From Opitutales bacterium (GTDB lineage: Bacteria; Verrucomicrobiota; Verrucomicrobiia; Opitutales; T3Sed10-336): 10,458 nt of DNA. Position numbers and translations under genes: made by a program. The DNA is taken from contig SLOW01000225.1 of the NCBI GenBank assembly GCA_007132315.1, positions 1-10,458 on the forward strand. The letters run 5' to 3'. Positions 1 through 6,186 of the stretch are shown one piece after another. Within the stretch, counting starts at the first letter, position 1. Each line of letters begins with the position of its first letter. Under the pieces are notes generated by a model. That model was not told where the DNA came from and searched no databases. It was given only the letters and a program-made list of their open reading frames with translations.

Positions 1-657
1 ACAGATCATCTGCATGTCGCCGTATTCGATGCCGTTGTGGACCATCTTGACGTAGTGGCCCGCACCGTCCGGCCCGATGTGTGTGGTGCAGGGCACTCCG
101 CCGCTTACCGGTTTGCCGGGGACCGCCCCTTCCAGGGGTTTGCCGCTCTCCGGATCGACCTTCGCGGCGATGGCTTCCCAAATGGGACGAATCTCTTCCC
201 AGGCCTCGGCTTCGCCGCCGGGCATGAGCGACGGACCGAACCGGGCGCCCTCCTCGCCTCCGGATACGCCGGAGCCGACGAACCGCAGGCCCTTTTCGCG
301 CAGGGCTTTTTCCCGGCGGATCGTGTCCATCCAGTAGGCGTTGCCGCCGTCGATAATGATGTCTCCCTTCTCCAGAACCTGTGTCAGTTCATCGATCACC
401 GCGTCGGTGGCGCGTCCGGCCTGGACCATGATGATGATTTTGCGCGGCCGCTTGAGCGATTCCGCCAGTTCGCGAATGGTCTTGGCGCCGATCAGGCCGC
501 CGGGCGTGTCCGGATGCTCGGCGACGAAGCGTTCGGTTTTTTCCGTCGTCCGATTGTAGGCCGTCAACTTGAACCCGTGGTCGGCGATGTTAAGAGCGAG
601 ATTTTGACCCATGACGGCAAGACCGATGAGTCCGATGTCGGATTGTTTTTGTGTCAT
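1..657 (-). CDS. gnd: 6-phosphogluconate dehydrogenase, decarboxylating (N-terminal 219 residues, cut by window edge)
   Basis: This enzyme oxidatively decarboxylates 6-phosphogluconate to ribulose 5-phosphate with NADP+, in the cytosolic oxidative pentose phosphate pathway. Reading leftward from the ATG at 657-655, the protein begins MTQKQSDIGLIGLAVMG. The Rossmann dinucleotide motif GLAVMGQNLALN lies at about residues 12-23. SGVSGGEEGARFGPSLMPGG follows in the middle, and HYVKMVHNGIEYGDMQMI near the window edge holds the catalytic lysine (K204) and the substrate-binding HNGIEY. These are hallmark family motifs. The frame is open to base 1, so the all-helical C-terminal domain lies outside. 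Before the GVPCTTHIGPDGAGH segment there is an extra stretch of about 20 residues (DPESGKPLEGAVPGKPVSGG) that the E. coli enzyme lacks. The gene is divergent from rarA, with 155 bases between the two starts. The ribosome site is weak (GGAA about 10 bases upstream). Identity is secure; only the 3' end is missing. Confidence 0.96.
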   Translation of the reverse strand, partial: MTQKQSDIGLIGLAVMGQNLALNIADHGFKLTAYNRTTEKTERFVAEHPDTPGGLIGAKTIRELAESLKRPRKIIIMVQAGRATDAVIDELTQVLEKGDIIIDGGNAYWMDTIRREKALREKGLRFVGSGVSGGEEGARFGPSLMPGGEAEAWEEIRPIWEAIAAKVDPESGKPLEGAVPGKPVSGGVPCTTHIGPDGAGHYVKMVHNGIEYGDMQMIC

Positions 658-812
658 GACTGTTTCGATTCCGGATGTCCTTGTGCTTTCCAGAGACCTG
701 CCATCCAACCCCACCGGCCGGATGCTGAAAAGGTTTTTCTTTTTGGGAAGGGCGGCGGGCGGCTTCCGGCTTGCCGTTTCGCGGCCCCGGAATTAGGTTG
801 CGCTTCGACACG

Positions 813-2183
813 ATGAAACGCGAGGAGCAGCAGTTCGATTTTTTCGCCGGCGCCGGGAACGAGTCCTCGTCCGAACCGGAAGCGCCCGCGGGCATGCCGT
901 CCGCCCACCAGCCGTTGGCCGCCCGCATGCGACCTCGCAGCCTGGACGAGGTCATCGGTCAGCGGCACGTTTTGGCTGAGGACGCGTTGCTGCCGCGGCT
1001 GATCGCCACGAACCGGTTTGGCAGCCTGCTCTTTTACGGGCCGCCCGGATCGGGAAAAACCACCCTGGCCGAAGTGATCGCGCGGGAGACCGGCGCACGG
1101 TTCGTGCGGGTGAACGCCGTGCAGTCGAACGTCGCCGAATTGCGGGGAATCCTCGAAACGGCGCGGCGGCGACCGGAGTTGGGCACAATTGTTTTTATCG
1201 ACGAGTTGCACCGTTTTAACAAAGCCCAGCAGGATCTCTTGCTCCCGGATGTGGAGGCCGGCAACGTGCGCCTGATCGGCGCGACGACGCACAATCCCGG
1301 GTTTTACGTCAACCCGCCCCTGCTGAGCCGCAGTCACCTGTTTCGCCTCGATCCGCTCGAAGCGGGCGACGTGGCCACCGTCTTGCGCCGGGCGCTCGAA
1401 GACCGGGAGCGCGGGTTGGGGGCGCACGGGTGCCGGGCGGAGGATGCGGTCCTGACCGATCTGGCTCTCCTGTGCGACGGAGATCTGCGGCGCGCTCTGA
1501 ACGGGTTGGAGGTGTTGGTGACGAGTCTTCCCGAAGGGTCGGAGCTCCTGGAAGAACACCTGACGACCTTCGCTCGCGAGCGCCGGATCCGCTACGACGC
1601 GGACGAGGACGAGCATTACGACACGGTCTCCGCTTATATCAAGAGCATGCGCGGGGGCGATCCGGACGCGGCGCTGTACTGGCTGGCGAAGATGCTGGCT
1701 GGCGGGGAGGACCCGCGTTTCATCGCCCGGCGTCTGGTGATTCTCGCGTCGGAGGACGTCGGTCTGGCCGACTCCCGCGCCCTGCCCCTCGCGGTGGCCG
1801 CCCAGCAGGCCTGTGATTTTGTGGGTCTGCCCGAATGCGAACTGAACCTGGCGCACGCCACCGTGTACCTGGCGGTCGCGCCGAAGAGCAACCGCGCGTA
1901 CGCGGGGTTGAAAGCCGCGAAAAACGCGTTGCGCGAACAACCTGTGCAGGCGGTTCCGGTCCACTTGCGCGACAGTGGCGGTGCGGCGTCGAAGCGGATG
2001 GGTCACGGAGCCGGCTACGCCTACAGCCACGATTATCCGGAGGCGGTGTCGGGGCAGGATTATCTGGAGACGCCGGTTTCTTTGTATCAACCCGGCGAGA
2101 ACGGCGAGGAACGGGAGATCGCCGAACGCCTGAGCCGGTGGCTCCGGCTCAAGAAAGAGCGGCGCGCGGGGGCCGACTCCTGA
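813..2183 (+). CDS. rarA: replication-associated recombination protein A (RarA/MgsA, AAA+ ATPase)
   Basis: RarA (MgsA, the bacterial relative of WRNIP1) is a clamp-loader-like ATPase that acts at stalled replication forks and binds SSB and DNA ends. The 456-residue product shows Walker A GPPGSGKT (76-83), Walker B IVFIDE with HRF (126-134), sensor 1 GATTHN (156-161) and an arginine-finger segment LLSRS (about 170-174). The C-terminal half carries family motifs such as MRGGDPDAALYWLAKMLAGG and ILASEDVGLAD. The length is normal for the family. The frame is open upstream to 771, but the ATG at 813 puts MKREEQQFDFF at the start and leaves the conserved PLAARMRPRSLDEVIGQ core about 33 residues in, so it is preferred. 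Residues 7-11, QFDFF, resemble a sliding-clamp binding peptide. The gene is divergent from gnd. The CoaC gene follows after 69 bases and may be co-transcribed. Confidence 0.95.
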   Translation: MKREEQQFDFFAGAGNESSSEPEAPAGMPSAHQPLAARMRPRSLDEVIGQRHVLAEDALLPRLIATNRFGSLLFYGPPGSGKTTLAEVIARETGARFVRVNAVQSNVAELRGILETARRRPELGTIVFIDELHRFNKAQQDLLLPDVEAGNVRLIGATTHNPGFYVNPPLLSRSHLFRLDPLEAGDVATVLRRALEDRERGLGAHGCRAEDAVLTDLALLCDGDLRRALNGLEVLVTSLPEGSELLEEHLTTFARERRIRYDADEDEHYDTVSAYIKSMRGGDPDAALYWLAKMLAGGEDPRFIARRLVILASEDVGLADSRALPLAVAAQQACDFVGLPECELNLAHATVYLAVAPKSNRAYAGLKAAKNALREQPVQAVPVHLRDSGGAASKRMGHGAGYAYSHDYPEAVSGQDYLETPVSLYQPGENGEEREIAERLSRWLRLKKERRAGADS

Positions 2184-2188
2184 GTCGA

Positions 2189-2196
2189 AGGGAGGG
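2189..2196 (+). promoter_or_regulatory. Shine-Dalgarno-like AAGGGAGG that bears on the coaC start
   Basis: A strong purine box, AAGGGAGG, sits just after the rarA stop. It lies about nine bases before an in-frame TTG at 2205, which is ideal spacing. The ATG at 2253, which fits the family N-terminus better, has no such box directly upstream. Between the two, CCGGG at 2220-2224 can pair with CCCGG at 2235-2239 as a small hairpin. Either translation starts at TTG 2205 and adds 16 residues, or the box is reached across the hairpin. The sequence does not decide between these. Confidence 0.45.
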
Positions 2197-2252
2197 CGCC
2201 GCTTTTGGGAAAAGGCTTGCCGGGTTCGGTTTGGCCCGGTTGGCTGAATGGT

Positions 2253-2831
2253 ATGTCCGCACCGCTCCAGGAGAAAACCGTCGTCCTCGGGGTGACCGGG
2301 TCGATCGCCGCCTACAAGGCGGCCGAGCTGGCGAGCCAGTTGCGCCGGCGGGGCGCCGATGTTTTTGTGGTGATGACCGACGCCGCCACGCGGTTCATCA
2401 CGCCTCTGACTCTTCAGGCGGTGAGCAGGAATCCGGTGACCACCAGCCTTTGGGCGGAGGGGAAAGGATGGCAGGCCGGGCACATCGAACTGGCCGACCG
2501 GGCGGATCTGCTTGTGGTGGCGCCGGTCACCGCGAACACCCTCGCGAAGTTCGCGCACGGCTTGGCCGACGATGAACTAAGCGCCCTGTACCTCGCCTGC
2601 CGGGCATCCGTGTTGCTGGCGCCCGCCATGAACGGCAAGATGTACGACCACCCGGCCACGGTGGAGAACCGGCGCATCCTGGAGGAGCGCGGCCATGTGT
2701 TTATCGGCCCCGAAGAGGGAATGCTGGCCTGCGGCTACGAGGGGCAGGGGCGGCTCTGGCCGGTGGAGGCGATCGTTGATCGAGCCGTCGCCATGCTAGG
2801 AGTTTGTCGGGCTTCGCCGACAGACTCCTAG
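2253..2831 (+). CDS. coaC: phosphopantothenoylcysteine decarboxylase (CoaC-type HFCD flavoprotein, no CoaB domain)
   Basis: CoaC uses FMN to decarboxylate 4'-phosphopantothenoylcysteine to 4'-phosphopantetheine in coenzyme A synthesis. The 192-residue product has the flavoprotein start VVLGVTGSIAAYKAAEL (10-26), the active-site histidine H77 in GHIELADRADLLVVAP, the PAMN motif (124-127) and the substrate-clamp cysteine C160 in ACGYEGQGRL. These match the N-terminal domain of E. coli Dfp (CoaBC). The CoaB synthetase domain is absent, so synthesis of phosphopantothenoylcysteine must come from a separate gene. Other HFCD flavoproteins such as UbiX and EpiD are less likely, because the PAMN and ACG motifs are of CoaC type. 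The in-frame TTG at 2205 has a better ribosome site and would add 16 residues. The last 12 codons (LGVCRASPTDS and the stop) coincide with a palindrome and look like an added tail. Confidence 0.85.
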   Translation: MSAPLQEKTVVLGVTGSIAAYKAAELASQLRRRGADVFVVMTDAATRFITPLTLQAVSRNPVTTSLWAEGKGWQAGHIELADRADLLVVAPVTANTLAKFAHGLADDELSALYLACRASVLLAPAMNGKMYDHPATVENRRILEERGHVFIGPEEGMLACGYEGQGRLWPVEAIVDRAVAMLGVCRASPTDS

Positions 2832-2846
2832 CGGGTTGATTTTTTT
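2795..2846 (+). terminator. long palindrome plus T-run at the coaC stop (intrinsic terminator, possibly a dispersed repeat)
   Basis: GCTAGGAGTTTGTCGG (2795-2810) is followed by the loop GCTTCG and then CCGACAGACTCCTAGC (2817-2832). This gives a 16-pair stem whose only flaw is one T·G position. Seven T residues follow at 2840-2846 after a 7-base gap. The right arm contains the coaC TAG. It probably ends the rarA-coaC transcript before gcvT. The gap between stem and T-run is longer than in a classic terminator, and the near-perfect symmetry would also suit a dispersed palindromic element that landed at the gene end. Confidence 0.7.
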
Positions 2847-2887
2847 CTTTAAATGCGATCGGGCTTCCCGGAAGGTGGTTGGCTTTT

Positions 2888-4027
2888 ATGGCAGAACGGA
2901 AACAGGAAAGTGACATCCCGGGCGGCGGTTTGAAGACGACGCCGCTGAACGCCTTTCACCGGGAGCAGGGCGCGCGCATGGTGGATTTTGCGGGCTGGGA
3001 CATGCCCGTCCAATACACCGGGATTCTCGAAGAGCACCGGGCGGTGCGCGAGTCGGCGGGGTTGTTCGACGTCAGCCACATGGGCGAATTCACAGTCGCC
3101 GGGCCGGGCGCTGCCGGGTTCCTCGATTCGGTGCTCACCAACGACATTTCGAAAATTTCCGAAGGACGTGCGCAATACAATCTGATGTGCCGGCCCGACG
3201 GCGGCGTGGTGGACGACCTGATCGTGTACCGGACCGGCCCGGAAGCCTTTTTGCTCTGTGTCAACGCGAGCAACGCCACCAAGGATTTCGCCTGGCTCGA
3301 AGGGCATGTCGGCGATCACGACTGTTCGCTGCGCGACGACTCGAGCCGCTACGGCTTGCTCGCCTTGCAGGGACCGGCGGCCGAAACCATCCTCAAGCCG
3401 CTCACCCGCGCCGTCCTCGATCATCTGCCCTCCTTCGGGCTGGAGGAGAGTTCAGTCGCGGGGTGGGATGTCATCATCAGTCGCACGGGGTACACCGGTG
3501 AGCCGGGTTTCGAATTGTTCACGCCCTGGAACAACACCGAGCCGCTCGCCCGCGCCCTCTGCGAAGCCGGCGCCGACCACGGCCCGCGTCTGGCCGGCCT
3601 GGGAGCCCGTGACAGTCTGCGGCTCGAAGCGGGGTTCCCGCTCTACGGGCACGAGTTGAGCGAGGAGATCACGCCGATTCAGGCCGGCCTGGGTTGGGCG
3701 GTCAAAGTGAAGAAAAAGACGGATTTTATCGGTCGCGATGCGCTGCGGCGGGAGAAGGAATCGGGCCCGGCGCGCCGGGTGGTCTTTTTCCGCACCGGAA
3801 ACCGCCGCATCCTGCGCCAGGGCACACCGCTGCTGGCGGCGGGGCGCGAGGCCGGACAGGTGCTCTCGGGAACCCTGTCGCCGATGTTGAACGAGGCGAT
3901 CGGCAGCGCTCTGATCGAGAGCGCCGCCGCCGAAGCGGGGGAACTCTCCGCCGAGCTGCGCGGCAAAAGCTTTCCATTGCAATTGGTCAAGCCGCCCTTT
4001 TACACTTCCGCCCACCAAAAGACATGA
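2888..4027 (+). CDS. gcvT: glycine cleavage system T protein (aminomethyltransferase)
   Basis: The T protein takes the aminomethyl group from the lipoyl arm of H protein, transfers the one-carbon unit to tetrahydrofolate and releases ammonia. The 379-residue product has LKTTPLNAFHREQGARMVDF (15-34), FDVSHMGEF (60-68), RPDGGVVDDLIVY (102-114) with the catalytic aspartate of the DD pair, SRTGYTGEPGFEL near 195, and YGHELSEEITPIQAGLGWAV in the third domain. These are diagnostic, and the length is usual. The ATG at 2888 has AAGGTGG (2872-2878) nine bases upstream; an in-frame TTG at 2879 is less likely. Only about 55 bases separate the upstream palindrome from the start, too few for a tandem glycine riboswitch, and none is seen. 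The stop overlaps the gcvH start as ATGA, implying translational coupling. Confidence 0.96.
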   Translation: MAERKQESDIPGGGLKTTPLNAFHREQGARMVDFAGWDMPVQYTGILEEHRAVRESAGLFDVSHMGEFTVAGPGAAGFLDSVLTNDISKISEGRAQYNLMCRPDGGVVDDLIVYRTGPEAFLLCVNASNATKDFAWLEGHVGDHDCSLRDDSSRYGLLALQGPAAETILKPLTRAVLDHLPSFGLEESSVAGWDVIISRTGYTGEPGFELFTPWNNTEPLARALCEAGADHGPRLAGLGARDSLRLEAGFPLYGHELSEEITPIQAGLGWAVKVKKKTDFIGRDALRREKESGPARRVVFFRTGNRRILRQGTPLLAAGREAGQVLSGTLSPMLNEAIGSALIESAAAEAGELSAELRGKSFPLQLVKPPFYTSAHQKT

Positions 4028-4404
4028 GCGAGAATCAGGATTTGAAGTACGCGAAAACGCACGAATGGGTTCGCCGCGAAGGCGAGAACGAGGCTGTGAT
4101 CGGAATTTCCGACTACGCCCAAAACAGCCTCGGCGATATCACGTTCGTCGAACTCCCCGCCGTCGGCGACCGCCTGAGCAAGGGCGACAGCTTCGGCGTG
4201 GTGGAATCGGTCAAGGCGGCTTCCGACCTGTATGCCCCGGTCAGCGGCGAAGTGCTCGCCGTCAACGAGGAGCTCGAAGACGCGCCCGAAAAAGTCAACG
4301 AAGCCGCCACCGGTGATGGATGGATGCTGAAGGTCCGGCTGGACGACGCGGCCGAGTTGAACGACCTGCTCGACGAATCCGCTTATCAGGCCGCGAATCA
4401 GTAG
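4024..4404 (+). CDS. gcvH: glycine cleavage system H protein (lipoyl carrier)
   Basis: The H protein carries the aminomethyl intermediate on a lipoyl-lysine arm between the P, T and L proteins. The 126-residue product begins MSENQDLKYAKTHEWVRREG and has the lipoylation motif GVVESVKAASDLYAP, with the modified lysine at K64. The length and order of motifs are typical of GcvH, and both the lipoyl lysine and its acidic neighbour are present. The ATG at 4024 lies inside the gcvT stop (ATGA, 4024-4027), so the two genes form an operon. No gcvP, split or fused, follows before the tRNA gene, so the decarboxylase must be encoded elsewhere. The 198 bases after the stop hold only a weak CGTCGC-type stem near 4450-4474 and the tRNA promoter. 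Confidence 0.97.
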   Translation: MSENQDLKYAKTHEWVRREGENEAVIGISDYAQNSLGDITFVELPAVGDRLSKGDSFGVVESVKAASDLYAPVSGEVLAVNEELEDAPEKVNEAATGDGWMLKVRLDDAAELNDLLDESAYQAANQ

Positions 4405-4559
4405 ATCCGTTTTGCTGCGGACGCTTCCCGCCTGGCTCATTCGATCGAAGGCGACGACAATTTCACCCGTCGCGGGGAAGTCGAAGCCCTGACGGTCGGT
4501 TCCGCATCCGGGCGGATCGAGCGGTGAGAATCGATCGAGGAAAAGGCCGGAAATTCCTG

Positions 4560-4589
4560 TTGACAGCCGGGGAGGCATGGCGGAAATTA
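4560..4589 (+). promoter_or_regulatory. putative sigma70-like promoter of the tRNA-Gly gene
   Basis: A perfect TTGACA (4560-4565) is followed after 17-18 bases by a weak -10 candidate (GAAATT/AAATTA, 4583-4589). Transcription would start about 5-8 bases before the tRNA 5' end at 4603. Placement is right for a tRNA promoter, but the -10 matches poorly. Confidence 0.4.
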
Positions 4590-4602
4590 CGGTTTTGCTG
4601 AC

Positions 4603-4675
<73 letters not shown>

Positions 4676-4678
4676 CCC

Positions 4679-4713
4679 AAGAAGGTCCCTTGATACCGAG
4701 GGGCCTTCTTTTT
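4679..4713 (+). terminator. intrinsic terminator after tRNA-Gly
   Basis: AAGAAGGTCCCT (4679-4690) pairs with AGGGGCCTTCTT (4699-4710) across an 8-base loop TGATACCG, with one G·U pair. The right arm runs into TTTTT (4709-4713). It begins four bases after the tRNA 3' end and insulates the tRNA from the membrane protein gene at 4759. Confidence 0.85.
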
Positions 4714-4758
4714 GATTTTGCTCAAAGCGCTCCGTCCCCTGTCGGAGTACCTTTCGCC

Positions 4759-5946
4759 ATGGCACAACAACGCATCCGTCTTCGGGATCTATACGGCGAG
4801 CCTTTCCGGCTCTTTTTTCCACTCGGTTGGGCGGCCGGACTGTTCGCGGTGGCGATGTGGCTCCTGTATTTCCAGGAAGCGTATCCGTTTTATCCCGGCA
4901 TCGCCCACGCCCGGTTGATGACACTCGGTTTTATGGGCGCTTTTGTGGTCGGGTTTCTGGGCACCGCGGGTCCCCGGATGCTGGAAGTCCGACCGCTTTC
5001 GCCGGTCGAATTCTGGGGACTGGCGGGACTGTGGCTGGTTGGCGTGCTCGCCTACGCGGGTGGCTGGGTGGTCCGGGGAGACGCCGCATTTCTGTTGTTT
5101 TTCGCGACGTTTGTGGTTGCGGTGGCCATGCGGTTTCCCGGACGCAAAGACCTGCCGCCGCCGACGTTTGTTCTGGTGCTCTGGGGGTTCGTTCACCTGT
5201 TCGTCGGTCTTATCATCCTGCTGGCGGCACCGGCCTGGGGTGGCGCGTCCGCCTGGAACCGGCTCGGCGCGGACCTCCTGTATCAGGGTTTTCTGCTGTG
5301 TCCCATGCTGGGTATTGGCACGTTTCTGTTTCCCCGACTGCTGGGATACGCGCCGATGAAGGTTACCTTTCCCGGAGATCCCCGCCCCACGCCCGCATGG
5401 AAACGGCGGGCCGGCTGGGCGTTTCTGACGGGTCTGCTGCTTTTTCTGGGATTCTGGATCGAAACCTGGGTGCGGGCGGAAGCGGGCATCATTCTGCGCG
5501 TGGCGACCGCGGTTGGATTCGTGGCGATGACGGTGCCTTTCTGGCGTCCGGGCGGGGCGGGCGGCTGGTACTCGCGGGCGGTCCGCGTCGGGTTGATCGG
5601 TTTGTTGCTGGGGCTGGTCATCCCCCTGGCCGGCGGCGCCTGGCGGCTGGGCGGGCTGCATGTCGCTTTTATGGCGGGCTTTGGGATGCTGACCTTTCTG
5701 GTGGCGACCCGGGTCGTTCTCGGACACAGCGGGCGGATCGCCCGCTTTCAGACCGCGATGCCATTCGCAGGCGTGGTTCTCGGGTTGACCGTCCTGGCGG
5801 TCGCGGTGCGTCTGGCGGCCGATCTGATGCCCGCGCATTATTTATTGCTGCTGTCGAAGTCCGCCTTGCTCTGGCTGGCGGCGGGTCTGGTCTGGGGCGT
5901 GGCTATCCTCCCCCGAGTCTTGGTTCCGGACGATGAACCCGAGTGA
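4759..5946 (+). CDS. NnrS family haem/copper-type membrane protein
   Basis: NnrS proteins are polytopic inner-membrane proteins linked to tolerance of nitric oxide and to denitrification; their biochemical role is not settled. The 395-residue product is almost wholly hydrophobic, with about 12 likely membrane spans. It carries the family signature HVAFMAGFGMLTFLVATRVV followed by LGHSGR (301-326, with H301 and H323) and an N-terminal GIAHARLMTLGFMGAFVVGF (47-66, with H50). Other histidines at 146 and 360 could serve as metal or haem ligands. The length is normal for the family. The frame is open upstream through the tRNA gene, but the ATG at 4759 with GGAG (4744-4747) upstream lies just after the terminator and is clearly the start. 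No nitrite or nitric oxide reductase gene is nearby, so a link to NO stress is by family only. No clear terminator follows. Confidence 0.87.
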   Translation: MAQQRIRLRDLYGEPFRLFFPLGWAAGLFAVAMWLLYFQEAYPFYPGIAHARLMTLGFMGAFVVGFLGTAGPRMLEVRPLSPVEFWGLAGLWLVGVLAYAGGWVVRGDAAFLLFFATFVVAVAMRFPGRKDLPPPTFVLVLWGFVHLFVGLIILLAAPAWGGASAWNRLGADLLYQGFLLCPMLGIGTFLFPRLLGYAPMKVTFPGDPRPTPAWKRRAGWAFLTGLLLFLGFWIETWVRAEAGIILRVATAVGFVAMTVPFWRPGGAGGWYSRAVRVGLIGLLLGLVIPLAGGAWRLGGLHVAFMAGFGMLTFLVATRVVLGHSGRIARFQTAMPFAGVVLGLTVLAVAVRLAADLMPAHYLLLLSKSALLWLAAGLVWGVAILPRVLVPDDEPE

Positions 5947-5969
5947 CGCGTCCCCTTTGTGAACCGACT

Positions 5970-5988
5970 CGCCGTCTAAAGAACGGCG
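5970..5988. repeat. small palindrome in the convergent gap, possible dispersed repeat
   Basis: CGCCGT (5970-5975), loop CTAAAGA, then ACGGCG (5983-5988) form a perfect 6-pair hairpin 24 bases after the NnrS gene stop. No T-run follows, so it is not a standard intrinsic terminator. The rest of the 5947-6186 gap holds no gene; its only other pairing is GCCCAAC (6138-6144) with GTTGGGC (6170-6176) across a 25-base loop. Dispersal in the genome is suspected but not shown here. Confidence 0.4.
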
Positions 5989-6186
5989 CTACTGATTCGG
6001 GGCTCCGCCGCGCAGATCGCCGTTTCAACCCGACTTTTCACCACCCTTGGAGATGCCGCACACATCGAGTTCTGGACGAAGCGCCGGATCGATGACCGGC
6101 AAAATCGGCATTCGAGAACGGATCGAGCTTAAGCCAAGCCCAACCCCCCGTACGCTTGATCCATCCGATGTTGGGCCCGCGAGCTC

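Noticed and set aside
654..2558. Long minus-strand open frame of 634 codons opposite rarA and coaC
   Set aside because: It is antisense to two clear genes, is very rich in Arg, Gln, His and Pro, and shows no domain; it is a product of high-GC codon bias.
2832..2887. Glycine riboswitch before gcvT
   Set aside because: Only about 55 bases are available after the palindrome, and no conserved aptamer core is visible.
4405..4602. Additional small gene or RNA between gcvH and tRNA-Gly
   Set aside because: There are only short open frames without ribosome sites and one weak 6-pair stem; nothing beyond the tRNA promoter can be supported.
4789..5838. Minus-strand open frame of 349 codons opposite the NnrS gene
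   Set aside because: It is a low-complexity Gln/Arg/His/Lys/Pro-rich antisense shadow of a hydrophobic membrane protein.
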